NCBI GenBank assembly: GCA_014804675.1
Contig: JAAUZH010000037.1
Coordinates: forward strand, 1-64,000
Origin: Lachnospiraceae bacterium
Lineage (GTDB): Bacteria; Bacillota; Clostridia; Lachnospirales; Lachnospiraceae
Direction of reading: 5' to 3'
DNA length: 64,000 nucleotides
This document shows, in pieces, positions 42,834 to 52,217 of this stretch. A model generated the notes under the pieces. That model was given only the letters and a program-made list of their open reading frames with translations, searched no databases and had not been told where the DNA came from. A program made the position numbers and the translations under genes. How positions within the stretch are numbered: the stretch's first letter is position 1; every line of letters begins with the position of its first letter.

Positions 42834-43763
42834 ATGTCGGAATTATTAGAAATCAGGGAAAATTTAAGGAATTTTTATAGTAAGTATGAAGTATATTTAA
42901 TACCGCTGTTTAAGTTCATCCTGGCATTGACTGCACTTCTGTTCATAAATGGCAGCCTTGGATATAACAGCAGGATGAATAATCCTGTTATCGTATTGAT
43001 TATAGCGCTTATGTGCTCCTTTCTGCCGGTGAATTTCATTGTGGTGCTTTCGGCTGTATTTGTGGTGCTACATATGTACGCTTTGGCTGCGGAATGTGCC
43101 ATTGTGACCGGAGTGCTGTTTTTGCTTCTGTTTTTGATGTATTTCAGGTTTTCCCCAAAGGATACTTTGGTAGTTTTGCTGCTGCCCCTTGCTTTTGTTT
43201 TAAAGCTGCCCTATGTGGTTGTGCTTGGGGTAGGGCTGTTAGGAACCCCTGTTTCAGTTGTATCAGTAGGATGTGGAGTAATCGCCTATTACATGATTTA
43301 TTATATCCAGACGAATGCTCCGATTATCATTTCTCTGGATGGCGACAATGCAGTGGCAAAGCTGCACTATATAGTCGATGGAATGCTGAACAATAAAGAA
43401 ATGTTCGTAACTATGGCAGCGTTTGTAGTTACAGTCATTCTTGTTTATCTGATTCGCAGGCTTTCCGTGGACCACGCATGGACGATCAGCATGATTGTAG
43501 GAAGTGTTACTTGTGTAGTATTGCTGCTTTTAGGCGATTTGATGTTTGAAGTGAACAGCTCAATTGCTGCCATGCTTATCGGGGCGGTAGTATCTTTTCT
43601 GTTGGCGAAAGTACTGGAATTCTTTGCTTTTAATGTGGATTATACCAGAACGGAGTATGTACAGTTTGAAGATGATGAATATTATTATTATGTAAAGGCC
43701 ATTCCTAAGAATTCTTTGAAAAAGGCCAAGAAGACCGTAAAGAAAATAACCAGTGTATTATAA
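42834..43763 (+). CDS. Multi-pass membrane protein of unknown function
   Basis: 309 aa from ATG 42834 (MSELLEIRENLRNFYSKYE), with GAAAGGATCTTAT before it; the longer frame from 42789 runs inside the previous gene. There are about eight transmembrane helices. The C-terminal soluble tail is acidic then basic (YVQFEDDEYYYYVKAIPKNSLKKAKKTVKK). It is not a named family to me; the position before cdaA suggests a link to envelope or flagellar genes. Confidence 0.8.
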   Translation: MSELLEIRENLRNFYSKYEVYLIPLFKFILALTALLFINGSLGYNSRMNNPVIVLIIALMCSFLPVNFIVVLSAVFVVLHMYALAAECAIVTGVLFLLLFLMYFRFSPKDTLVVLLLPLAFVLKLPYVVVLGVGLLGTPVSVVSVGCGVIAYYMIYYIQTNAPIIISLDGDNAVAKLHYIVDGMLNNKEMFVTMAAFVVTVILVYLIRRLSVDHAWTISMIVGSVTCVVLLLLGDLMFEVNSSIAAMLIGAVVSFLLAKVLEFFAFNVDYTRTEYVQFEDDEYYYYVKAIPKNSLKKAKKTVKKITSVL

Positions 43764-43795
43764 AATGATAAGAACGAACAGCTAAGGTGAGACAT

Positions 43796-44671
43796 ATGGA
43801 ACGGATAGCCGAATTTATAGATAAATATCTTACGGTTCTGCATATACCCAAGCATATTTTGGTGACCGATTATGTGGAGATAATCATTATCTCCTTTTTG
43901 GTGTACCAAATTTTAGTGTGGGTGCGAAATACAAAGGCATGGGCATTCTTGAAAGGAATGCTTGTTATTTTTGCGTTCTTACTAGTTGCAGCCATCTTCC
44001 GGATGACTACTATTTTATGGATATTTGATAAGATTTTCCAAGTGTTCATTGTGGGAATTGTAGTAGTGCTCCAGCCGGAATTAAGAAGAGCTTTAGAACA
44101 GCTTGGACGAAAGAATTTCATCAGCAATCTGTTTTCTTTTGAGTCCGGCAAAGTGGAGGGCGGACTTTTTTCTGATAAAACAAAGAATGAAATCGTAAAG
44201 GCCTGTTTTGAAATGGGAAAGGTAAAAACAGGTGCATTGATTGTAGTGGAACAAAACCTGTCCCTGACGGAATATGAAAGAACCGGGATTGAAGTGGATG
44301 CCATTCTTACCAATCAGCTTTTGATCAACATCTTTGAGCATAATACACCTCTTCATGACGGTGCAGTTATCGTGCGGGGGAATCGGGTAGTGTCGGCTAC
44401 CTGCTATCTGCCCTTATCAGATAACATGGCACTGTCAAAAGAACTTGGAACGAGGCACCGGGCAGGTGTAGGAATTTCGGAAGTGACGGATTCCCTCACC
44501 ATTATCGTGTCTGAAGAAACGGGAAGAATTTCGGTAGCATACGAAGGAAAGCTGTATCGGAATTTAAATCAGGATGCCCTGCATGAAAAGCTGGAGCTGA
44601 TTCAGAATAAGCCTTCCGAGGAAAAGAAGAAAAAGAGGCGGAAAGGACGAGGGAAGCATGGAGAAAAATAA
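43796..44671 (+). CDS. cdaA: Diadenylate cyclase (CdaA/DacA)
   Basis: 291 aa from ATG 43796 after AAGGTGAG; GTG 43787 is an alternative but overlaps that site. Makes c-di-AMP from two ATP at the membrane. Three N-terminal transmembrane helices (within residues 20-90) are followed by the DAC domain, with DGA at 188-190 and RHR at 220-222 as catalytic signatures. The tail is very basic. cdaR overlaps by 14 bases, and glmM follows, the conserved Firmicute operon linking c-di-AMP to wall precursor supply. Confidence 0.95.
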   Translation: MERIAEFIDKYLTVLHIPKHILVTDYVEIIIISFLVYQILVWVRNTKAWAFLKGMLVIFAFLLVAAIFRMTTILWIFDKIFQVFIVGIVVVLQPELRRALEQLGRKNFISNLFSFESGKVEGGLFSDKTKNEIVKACFEMGKVKTGALIVVEQNLSLTEYERTGIEVDAILTNQLLINIFEHNTPLHDGAVIVRGNRVVSATCYLPLSDNMALSKELGTRHRAGVGISEVTDSLTIIVSEETGRISVAYEGKLYRNLNQDALHEKLELIQNKPSEEKKKKRRKGRGKHGEK

Positions 44672-45938
44672 TCTTATGAAGAACTTTGGACTAAAGATTC
44701 TTGCCTTGATTTTTGCTTTTGGACTTTGGCTTGTGGTAGTAAATATCAGCGACCCGGTAGCCACTACTACAATTAGCGGTGTGCCGGTGGAAATCCTGAA
44801 CGAAGATGAAATTACCGGACAGGGAAAGATATATGAGGTGTTGGAAGGAACTGATAGTATTACGGTATCTGTTTCTGCCAAGAGAACGATTCTGGATTCC
44901 TTGACCAGAGAGAACATCAAGGCAACTGCAGATTTGGAAAATCTGAATGAGGACGGAACCGTCCGTATCAGAGTGGAATCCAATCGATACAATGAAACCA
45001 TTGACAGCATAAAATCGAAAACGGAATATTTAAAGGTAAGTATTGAGGAAATGGAGAAATCTCAATTTGTCATTACTCCGGTTATTACAGGGGAACCCGT
45101 AGATGGTTATGTGGTTGGAAATATCAGTCTGGATGAAAACGTGGTACGGGTATCGGGACCTGAATCTGTGATTTCAAAAATCAGGAAAGTAGTGGCAGAG
45201 GTTTCTGTTTCTAACATGAGCAATAATATGCGTACCAGTGTGGAGCTGAAGCTGTACGATGGTCAGGATGCACTCATAGAAAACAAGAATATTACAAAGA
45301 ATATTGGAAATGTAAATATCAGCGTGGAAATATTAGAAACAAAAGAAGTGCCGGTTAAACTGTCCGTATCGGGCACCCCGGCAGCGGAATATGGATTGAC
45401 TGGTGTCATTACATCCAATCCCGCAAGCTTTTTGATAGCAGGAAGTCCTTCGGCTCTGGCAAAGGTTTCGGAAATTGAGATTCCGGAATCGGAATTGAAT
45501 GTGGATGGAGCAGAAGGAGAAATGAATATGGCTGTTAATGTGGGGGAATATCTGCCGGATGGCATACGATTTGCCGATGAAGAAGAGACAGGAAAGATAA
45601 TAGTTACGATTGGAATCGCGCCTAAGGAAACAAAAACGGTGGAAATTTCCAAAAATGCTGTTACTATTGCAGGATTGCCGGATGGCTATGAAGCGTCATT
45701 TATGTTAGTAGGCGACACGATGCCGCTGGAAATCATGGCAATGCCGGAGCAGTTAGAAGCTTTTGATGCTTCTGATTTAAAGGCTCTGATTGATTTTAAG
45801 GCATACATGGAAGAGAAGGAAATGAAGAAAGTAAATACTACAACGTATTCGGTTCCTGTTTCCATAGAGCTTCCGGAAGGTATTACCTTGAAGAATCCAA
45901 TCACGATTACAATAAAAATATCAGAAAAGAAGGATTAG
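44658..45938 (+). CDS. cdaR: CdaA regulatory protein, YbbR domains
   Basis: 426 aa. One N-terminal membrane helix (LKILALIFAFGLWLVVV) and then four extracytoplasmic YbbR repeats of about 80-95 residues, each with motifs such as VPVEILNED, GEPVDGYVVGNISLDENVVRVSGPE, VPVKLSVSGTPAAEYGLTGV and ISKNAVTIAGLPDGYEA. In Bacillus and Listeria CdaR binds CdaA and tunes its activity. Overlaps cdaA by 14 bases, and glmM starts 3 bases later. Confidence 0.93.
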   Translation: MEKNNLMKNFGLKILALIFAFGLWLVVVNISDPVATTTISGVPVEILNEDEITGQGKIYEVLEGTDSITVSVSAKRTILDSLTRENIKATADLENLNEDGTVRIRVESNRYNETIDSIKSKTEYLKVSIEEMEKSQFVITPVITGEPVDGYVVGNISLDENVVRVSGPESVISKIRKVVAEVSVSNMSNNMRTSVELKLYDGQDALIENKNITKNIGNVNISVEILETKEVPVKLSVSGTPAAEYGLTGVITSNPASFLIAGSPSALAKVSEIEIPESELNVDGAEGEMNMAVNVGEYLPDGIRFADEEETGKIIVTIGIAPKETKTVEISKNAVTIAGLPDGYEASFMLVGDTMPLEIMAMPEQLEAFDASDLKALIDFKAYMEEKEMKKVNTTTYSVPVSIELPEGITLKNPITITIKISEKKD

Positions 45939-45941
45939 TAT

Positions 45942-47291
45942 ATGGGAAGATTATTTGGAACAGATGGAGTCAGAGGAGTGGCAAACGAAGAGCTGACCCC
46001 ATTGTTGGCAATGCAGCTGGGTCAGGCAGGCGCTTATGTGCTGACGAAGGAAAAGGAACATAAGCCAACTATCATGGTAGGCTGCGATACGAGGATTTCA
46101 GGAGATATGCTGGCAAATGCTTTGATGGCAGGAGCCTGTTCCGTAGGGGCCAATGCGGTATATGTAGGAGTGGTTCCCACACCGGCAGTAGCATATCTTA
46201 CCAGAAAATACAAAGTGGATGCGGGAGTAGTAATTTCTGCTTCCCATAATCCGGTAGAGTTTAACGGCATTAAATTTTTTGATGGAAACGGATATAAGCT
46301 TCCGGACAGTCTGGAGGATGAAATCGAAGAACTGATTCGGACGGATATGAGGGGGATTAAATTCCCTACCGGCTCCAGAGTAGGAAAAATCAAATATCGC
46401 ACGGATGCAAGGGAAGAGTATATCAATCATGCTATTCAGTCCATTCCCGTGGAACTGTCTGAGATGAAAATCGTGGTCGATTGTGCAGAAGGCGCATCTT
46501 TTTATACTTCGGTAGAAGCATTAAAGGAGCTGGGAGCAAATGTGGTAGCAATCCACAACAATCCTGACGGCACGAATATCAACGCAAACTGTGGTTCGAC
46601 CCACATGGAAGAGCTTATGGCAAGGGTCGTGTACGAAAAGGCTCAGGTGGGTCTTGCATTTGACGGAGATGCTGACAGGCTGCTGGCGGTAGATGAAAAT
46701 GGCAATAAGGTTGACGGGGATCAGATTATGGCAATTATCGGCAGCCATATGAAAAATAAGAAAACCTTAAAGGACGATACGATTGTTGCCACGGTAATGA
46801 GCAATCTTGGCTTTTTCTTAATGGGTGAAAAAGAAGGCATCAAGATGGAGCAGACAAAAGTGGGAGATCGTTATGTGTTGGAAAGGATGAAGGAAATCGG
46901 TGCAAATCTGGGCGGTGAGCAGTCCGGACATATTATTTTCTTAGATGAAAATACAACCGGTGACGGGCTTTTAAGCGCTCTTCATCTGCTGCAGGTTATG
47001 GTAGAGACCGGAAGACCTCTCTCAGAGCTTTCCGGCATTATGGAAGTGCTGCCTCAGGCTTTGGTAAATGCAAAGGTGCCAAACCATAAAAAAGAAAGCT
47101 ATATGGAGTATCCGGAAATTGCCAAGGCAATCAGCTCTCTGACCGAAAAGTTTGCCGGTGAAGGAAGAGTGCTGATCAGACCTTCCGGTACGGAGCCTTT
47201 GGTAAGGGTCATGATTGAAGGAAAGGATCAGACTCAGATTGAGGAAGAAGCAAAGAAGCTTGCTGCATTGATACAGGAGGTAATGCTGTAG
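45942..47291 (+). CDS. glmM: Phosphoglucosamine mutase
   Basis: 449 aa. Converts glucosamine-6-phosphate to glucosamine-1-phosphate for peptidoglycan. Signatures are LFGTDGVRGVANEELT at the start, phosphoserine Ser101 in ISASHNPVE, the metal loop DGDADR, GGEQSGH and the phosphate-binding RPSGTEPLVRVM. In relatives GlmM directly binds and inhibits CdaA. Third gene of cdaA-cdaR-glmM. Confidence 0.97.
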   Translation: MGRLFGTDGVRGVANEELTPLLAMQLGQAGAYVLTKEKEHKPTIMVGCDTRISGDMLANALMAGACSVGANAVYVGVVPTPAVAYLTRKYKVDAGVVISASHNPVEFNGIKFFDGNGYKLPDSLEDEIEELIRTDMRGIKFPTGSRVGKIKYRTDAREEYINHAIQSIPVELSEMKIVVDCAEGASFYTSVEALKELGANVVAIHNNPDGTNINANCGSTHMEELMARVVYEKAQVGLAFDGDADRLLAVDENGNKVDGDQIMAIIGSHMKNKKTLKDDTIVATVMSNLGFFLMGEKEGIKMEQTKVGDRYVLERMKEIGANLGGEQSGHIIFLDENTTGDGLLSALHLLQVMVETGRPLSELSGIMEVLPQALVNAKVPNHKKESYMEYPEIAKAISSLTEKFAGEGRVLIRPSGTEPLVRVMIEGKDQTQIEEEAKKLAALIQEVML

Positions 47292-47298
47292 CAAATAC

Positions 47299-47327
47299 TT
47301 GAGTAAAATGTCAATGTATGGTATACT
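47299..47327 (+). promoter_or_regulatory. Promoter of the HPr gene
   Basis: TTGAGT (47299-47304), 17 bases, TATACT (47322-47327). Leader of about 80 bases with GGAGGAAAG before the ATG 47415. Confidence 0.65.
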
Positions 47328-47414
47328 TTGGATATGTGGAAGGTATAGAATGCGGCGGTTGGATAAGGCCGGTTATTGGGTAAAAAACAAAGATGTAATT
47401 TGGAGGAAAGTATT

Positions 47415-47678
47415 ATGGTAAGTCAAAAGGTTGTAATAAAGAATCCTACAGGGCTGCACTTAAGACCAGCTGGAATCCTATGTAAGGAAGCGATGCAGTT
47501 TAAGTCTTTAATAACATTTTCATTCAGGGATAATACAGCAAATGCAAAAAGCGTTTTAAGCGTACTGGGTGCTTGTGTCAAATGTGGGGACGAGGTTGAA
47601 TTCGTATGTGACGGCGAGGACGAAAAAGAGGCATTAGCTGCTCTTATAAGTGCCATTGAAAGCGGGCTCGGCGAATAA
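47415..47678 (+). CDS. HPr family phosphocarrier protein
   Basis: 87 aa from ATG 47415 (TTGGAGGAAAGTATT before it; the frame to 47376 has no ribosome site). His15 in GLHLRPAG is the PEP-dependent phosphorylation site of the sugar phosphotransferase system and Ser46 in NAKSVLSV the HPr-kinase site used in catabolite control, so both are present. The gene stands alone, without ptsI next to it. It could be the main HPr or a paralogue. Confidence 0.9.
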   Translation: MVSQKVVIKNPTGLHLRPAGILCKEAMQFKSLITFSFRDNTANAKSVLSVLGACVKCGDEVEFVCDGEDEKEALAALISAIESGLGE

Positions 47679-47691
47679 TAACAGGATATGA

Positions 47692-47720
47692 GATAGCCCA
47701 TCTTTTGATGGGCTATCCTT
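47692..47720 (+). terminator. Terminator after the HPr gene
   Basis: GATAGCCCATC (47692-47702) pairs perfectly with GATGGGCTATC (47707-47717) around TTTT; the tail CCTTATG is only weakly T-rich. Confidence 0.65.
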
Positions 47721-47759
47721 ATGTGATGGAAAAGAATAAAAGGAATGGAGAATATCGCA

Positions 47760-49436
47760 ATGCTGAATTATAAAAGATATCAAAGAAATCCGGTGGAGAA
47801 TTATCCGGAAAGAGAATGGCCCAATAAACAGATTGAGAAAGCGCCCATATGGTGCAGCGTGGATTTAAGGGATGGAAATCAGGCATTGATCGATCCTATG
47901 GTAGTATCAGAAAAGATTGAAATGTTTCAGTTTCTGGTAAATATGGGCTTTAAGGAAATTGAAATCGGATTTCCGGCAGCAAGCCAGATTGAATATGATT
48001 TTCTGCGCCAGTTAGTGGATAGGAAACTGATACCGGATGATGTGGTGGTCCAGGTGCTTACCCAGTGCAGGGAAGAACTGATTGAGAAGACTTTTGAAGC
48101 CATTGAGGGCTGCAAGCAGGCCATAGTGCATATTTACAATTCCACTTCTACACTGCAGCGGGATGTAGTATTTGGCATGGATAAAGAAGAAATCAAACAG
48201 ATTGCTGTTGCAGGCACAAAAATGGTAAAAGAGCGGGCGGCTAAGTTTCCGGGAAAGATTATACTGGAATATTCGCCGGAAAGTTTTACCGGAACAGAGC
48301 TTGACTATGCTTTGGAAATTTGTACGGCAGTGCTGGAAACATGGGGAGCCACGAAAGAAGATCCTGTTATCATCAATCTTCCCTCCACAGTGGAAATGAC
48401 GACTCCCAATGTATTTGCAGACCGCATCGAATGGATGAATAAACATTTCAAAAACAGGGAAAGTATTATTGTATCGGTGCATCCCCATAATGACAGAGGT
48501 ACCGGTGTGGCAAGTGCAGAGCTTTCGCTGTTAGCAGGTGCAGACCGGATTGAGGGAACTCTTTTCGGCAATGGGGAAAGAACCGGAAATGTGGACATTT
48601 TAAATATTGCCTATAATATGTTTTCCCAGGGAATCGATCCGGAGCTTGTTATTGACAAGGTCAATGATATTATTGAAATTTATGAAAGATGCTGTAAGAT
48701 TCCGGTACATCCCAGACATCCTTATGCAGGCAAGCTGGTATTTACTGCTTTTTCCGGCTCCCATCAGGATGCTATCAATAAGGGCGTAAAGGCCATGAAG
48801 GAAAGAAACAGTCAGTTCTGGCAGGTTCCTTATCTGCCTATTGATCCGGCGGATATTGGAAGGGAATATGAGCCTATCGTCCGCATCAACTCCCAGTCAG
48901 GAAAGGGCGGAGTTGCTTTTGTCATGGATACGTATTTTGGCTTTAAGCTTCCAAAGGGAATGCATAAGGAATTTGCCAATGTAATCCAGAAGATATCTGA
49001 AAAGCAGGGTGAGGTTTCACCGGATGAAATTATGGAACAGTTTAGAAATGAATATTTAAACCAAAAGGAGCCGATTCATTTTAGAAAGTTGTCCGTAATA
49101 GATTTGAGCAATGAAACCAAGTCCGAGTTTGATACAAAAGTGGTGGTTACCTATACGGACCACGGCGTGGAAAAAACCTTTGAGGCAGTGGGAAATGGTC
49201 CGATTGATGCGGTGCAAAGGGGGATTCAGGAAACCATAGGCGTAAAGGTCAAGGTTCTGGATTATGAAGAACATGCATTGCAAAGCGGTTCCAATTCCCA
49301 GGCAGCAGCATATATCCATTTGCTGGATGCAGATGACGGAAGAGTGACCTATGGCGTTGGGGTGAGCAGCAATATTACAAGGGCATCTGTAAGAGCGATT
49401 TTTTCCGCTGTCAATCGTCTGGGCCTTGGAGATTAA
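47760..49436 (+). CDS. leuA: 2-isopropylmalate synthase
   Basis: 558 aa from ATG 47760 (GGAGA 8 bases before); ATG 47745 is an in-frame alternative. First step of leucine synthesis: acetyl-CoA plus 2-oxoisovalerate. The barrel begins PVENYPEREWPNKQIEKAPIW with CSVDLRDGNQALIDPM (metal and substrate), then HPHNDRGTGVA and NGERTGNVDI. The C-terminal third is the LeuA allosteric domain (about residue 430 onward). This is the longer LeuA class also found in actinobacteria. No leuBCD follows here, and no T-box was seen before it. Confidence 0.95.
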   Translation: MLNYKRYQRNPVENYPEREWPNKQIEKAPIWCSVDLRDGNQALIDPMVVSEKIEMFQFLVNMGFKEIEIGFPAASQIEYDFLRQLVDRKLIPDDVVVQVLTQCREELIEKTFEAIEGCKQAIVHIYNSTSTLQRDVVFGMDKEEIKQIAVAGTKMVKERAAKFPGKIILEYSPESFTGTELDYALEICTAVLETWGATKEDPVIINLPSTVEMTTPNVFADRIEWMNKHFKNRESIIVSVHPHNDRGTGVASAELSLLAGADRIEGTLFGNGERTGNVDILNIAYNMFSQGIDPELVIDKVNDIIEIYERCCKIPVHPRHPYAGKLVFTAFSGSHQDAINKGVKAMKERNSQFWQVPYLPIDPADIGREYEPIVRINSQSGKGGVAFVMDTYFGFKLPKGMHKEFANVIQKISEKQGEVSPDEIMEQFRNEYLNQKEPIHFRKLSVIDLSNETKSEFDTKVVVTYTDHGVEKTFEAVGNGPIDAVQRGIQETIGVKVKVLDYEEHALQSGSNSQAAAYIHLLDADDGRVTYGVGVSSNITRASVRAIFSAVNRLGLGD

Positions 49437-49450
49437 ATTTGGAGAACAAT

Positions 49451-50173
49451 ATGAAAAATTGTTTTTTAAAAGAGAAATTATATATCCTATTACCAATGTT
49501 AACCCTGTTTTGTCTGGCAGGGTTTATTGGTAGTCTGATTTTTCCCAATGAGGTTCTCGATACAAATACTGCGAATATGGAAGAATCGGAGGAGGATTTT
49601 TATCTGCCCATGGAGCAGGAAGGGCATGTTACACGAATTGATTATGAAATGACAACAGAAGCAAGACCGTTAAAGGGAATACAGATAGGGATTCATAAAA
49701 ATGGCGGTCAGTTAAACGGTACGGGTTTAAAATACTGTGTATATGTAAAGGAAGCTGGACAGGAAAAGTATGATCTTGTAAGCGAAAATGTGTATGAGTT
49801 AGGCAGCCAGGCATATGATTTTCAATATGTCTATCTGCCTTTTTCCCATTCTGAGAAGTGCAGGGGACAGATAAGAGTTACGTTTGAATTAGAGCCGGGA
49901 GAAGGGGGAAGCCTGAAAGAAGTCCCTTCTTTAAGAGCAAATAAAAATGTGCTGGAGGACACCGTTACCGGATATACGGAAGGGGATTCCCGAACCATCC
50001 TGGAAGGTGGGCTTATGATCAGCTATATTTATAGTCATGATACGTATCCGTTCTTATATGATTTCCGAATATTGACTTTTGTATTTCTGGCGGCTTCCAT
50101 GACCCTTTCCTATGAGAAGCTTTGGCAGAAAAGACCATGGCAGAAAAAAGGAGGGGTGTCCTATGAAAAATAA
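49451..50173 (+). CDS. Membrane protein of the glycan cluster, unknown function
   Basis: 240 aa from ATG 49451 (TTGGAGAACAAT before it). A hydrophobic segment near the start (ILLPMLTLFCLAGFIGSLIF) and one near the end (FLYDFRILTFVFLAASMTL) enclose an extracytoplasmic beta-rich part of about 170 residues (ARPLKGIQIGIHKNGGQLNG). The topology suits a partner of the following DUF2142-type protein, whose start overlaps its end by 11 bases. No named family recognised. Confidence 0.78.
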   Translation: MKNCFLKEKLYILLPMLTLFCLAGFIGSLIFPNEVLDTNTANMEESEEDFYLPMEQEGHVTRIDYEMTTEARPLKGIQIGIHKNGGQLNGTGLKYCVYVKEAGQEKYDLVSENVYELGSQAYDFQYVYLPFSHSEKCRGQIRVTFELEPGEGGSLKEVPSLRANKNVLEDTVTGYTEGDSRTILEGGLMISYIYSHDTYPFLYDFRILTFVFLAASMTLSYEKLWQKRPWQKKGGVSYEK

Positions 50174-52193
50174 AGGAACAATTGGATTTTCTGTCTTATT
50201 CATTGTTACAGTGGCAGTACTTTTGGAGTGCCTTATATTTCAGTTCCATGCCGTAACCAATAAGGAAAAGCCCCTTACTTTAAAGCCCGGAACCGATATG
50301 GAGGTTCAGATAACGGTAGAAGAGAATCTTGCAAAATTATCTCCGGATGAAGTTAAGGCTATAGAGGTGGAAAGAGAAAATAATAAACTGCTGGCTGAAT
50401 TTTATCAGGAGGAATATGTAGAAGCGGAAGAAGAAGCCCTGGTGGAAAAGGATGGAGAGCTTTTTCGCAAAATAAAGCAGACGACTATTCGGGCAAGCCT
50501 GCCGGAAGCATATTATGCCCATGAATTTAAGGTGGCATATCCCATAGAGGAGAAGGGTGGATATCAGGTAAGCACCTTTTTAGAGGGAAAGAAGATAAAT
50601 CGAAATGTATATTGCAGCATGAATTCCAAAATCGGCTGCGGTGTTGCCTTATTGGACAGCACATTTGACAGCTTTACAATCGTACTGGCCACAGAAGAGG
50701 AAATCGATATAGAACAGATGGAGATTACATTGTCCAATGTATTTTCGCCTAACTGGCTTCGTATCGGCATCATGACATGCCTGCTGGGAGGCATAGTCTT
50801 GTTGCTGTTTTGCGGAAAATTTGTACAGGATAAGCCGGAATGGGTATTTGCAATGTTTGCATTTGCTTTGGGAAGTCTGCTGATCTGGGGAATTGGAACC
50901 AATCAGGTAAGTTTTGATGAATATTCCCATGCCAAAAAGGCATATGACCTGTCATTTGGAACTGCCATTGAGACTACGGAAGCCGCTATGCAGATGAAGG
51001 GAAATCTATTGCCCTTCTTTTACAACCGGGCAGAGCGGAAGCTGGTGGAGGAGTATGAGCAGAAAAACCATGATTTCAGCTGGGCGGATATTACCTATCA
51101 GAGTCGTTTCCACCGGTCAGAGGACCGGGTATATTATCCCAATGCAATAGGCTTTTTTCTGGGGAGAAAGCTGGGAGCGGATTTTGCTGCAACAGTGGCC
51201 CTGGCGAAGTATGGAAATCTCCTTATGTATATTCTGGTAGTATTTTTTGCGGTCAAGTTAGCCAAAGGTTATAATATGCTTGTAGCGCTGATTGGGCTGC
51301 TTCCCAATAATCTATTCATTGCATCAGCCATTTCCTATGACGGAGTGGTAACGGCATTTTTACTTTTGGCTACAGTATTGATTGCCAATGAAATGCTGGA
51401 GCCGGAGAAGAAAATCACATGGCAGTCCACATTGGGAATCCTGCTTGCCTATGTAATCGGCAGCCTGACCAAGCCTGTGTATATCGTTATGGCATTGATG
51501 CTTGTATTTTTTTGCAGGAAGAAGTTTGAAAATCGCATACAGGAAGCAGTATTTAAGCTTTCTGTATGCGTAATTGCCGGCTTAATGCTCTATGCTATCT
51601 TTAAGCCTTTGCCGGCAGCAGGAGGGAATTACCAGCTGGTGGGGAATTTCAGTTATTTAGGAGATAAGCGTAACGTAGGAACCAGCTTTTCCGGACAGAT
51701 ACAGTATGTATTGGGAAATCCCCTTATTTATATAAGAGTGCTGTTGGGCTCCATGTTCGGGATGATGAAGGATTATTTATTTGGAGGAGATTCCTTTATC
51801 GGCTATGCTTACCTTGGCTTTAAAGGCTGGATATGGACATGGGTCTGCCTGATCCTTGCATTTTTTACTGCAATATGCAGCAGTAAGGAGGAAAAAAGAG
51901 ATTCCATTGGCATCAAGTATATTGTACTGAACCTGATTATGATTTTGGGAACGGCAGCCATTGTCTGGACATCCATGTATGTGTCCTATACGGCAGTGGG
52001 AGCAGACAGCATTGCCGGAGTGCAGGGAAGATATTTTATCCCACTGTTTTTACCGTTTTTCAGCTGCTTTTTTCAGAATAAATGCAAGGTGCCATTTGGA
52101 AAGGTGTGGGTAAACCGGATTGGTTTCTTTATAATGGGCGGATTGAATTTATATATGATTACGGAGCTGGTGCTGGTGGCTATGAATTTGTAA
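50163..52193 (+). CDS. DUF2142-type multi-pass membrane protein
   Basis: 676 aa from ATG 50163, chosen because the frame from 50112 overlaps the upstream gene without a ribosome site, while GGAGGGGTGTCCT precedes this ATG. An N-terminal helix is followed by an extracytoplasmic region, then about ten membrane helices. The block DEYSHAKKAYDLSFGTA followed by LLPFFYNRAE, and the later YYPNAIGFFLGRKLGADFAATVALAKYGNLLMYILVVFFAVKLAKGYN, resemble DUF2142 proteins, which look like lipid-linked sugar transferases (GT-C type). It is followed by three GT2 genes, so a role in surface-polymer glycosylation is likely. Confidence 0.78.
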   Translation: MKNKGTIGFSVLFIVTVAVLLECLIFQFHAVTNKEKPLTLKPGTDMEVQITVEENLAKLSPDEVKAIEVERENNKLLAEFYQEEYVEAEEEALVEKDGELFRKIKQTTIRASLPEAYYAHEFKVAYPIEEKGGYQVSTFLEGKKINRNVYCSMNSKIGCGVALLDSTFDSFTIVLATEEEIDIEQMEITLSNVFSPNWLRIGIMTCLLGGIVLLLFCGKFVQDKPEWVFAMFAFALGSLLIWGIGTNQVSFDEYSHAKKAYDLSFGTAIETTEAAMQMKGNLLPFFYNRAERKLVEEYEQKNHDFSWADITYQSRFHRSEDRVYYPNAIGFFLGRKLGADFAATVALAKYGNLLMYILVVFFAVKLAKGYNMLVALIGLLPNNLFIASAISYDGVVTAFLLLATVLIANEMLEPEKKITWQSTLGILLAYVIGSLTKPVYIVMALMLVFFCRKKFENRIQEAVFKLSVCVIAGLMLYAIFKPLPAAGGNYQLVGNFSYLGDKRNVGTSFSGQIQYVLGNPLIYIRVLLGSMFGMMKDYLFGGDSFIGYAYLGFKGWIWTWVCLILAFFTAICSSKEEKRDSIGIKYIVLNLIMILGTAAIVWTSMYVSYTAVGADSIAGVQGRYFIPLFLPFFSCFFQNKCKVPFGKVWVNRIGFFIMGGLNLYMITELVLVAMNL

Positions 52194-52217
52194 AGCATGT
52201 GGAAAAGGAGGATGGAC

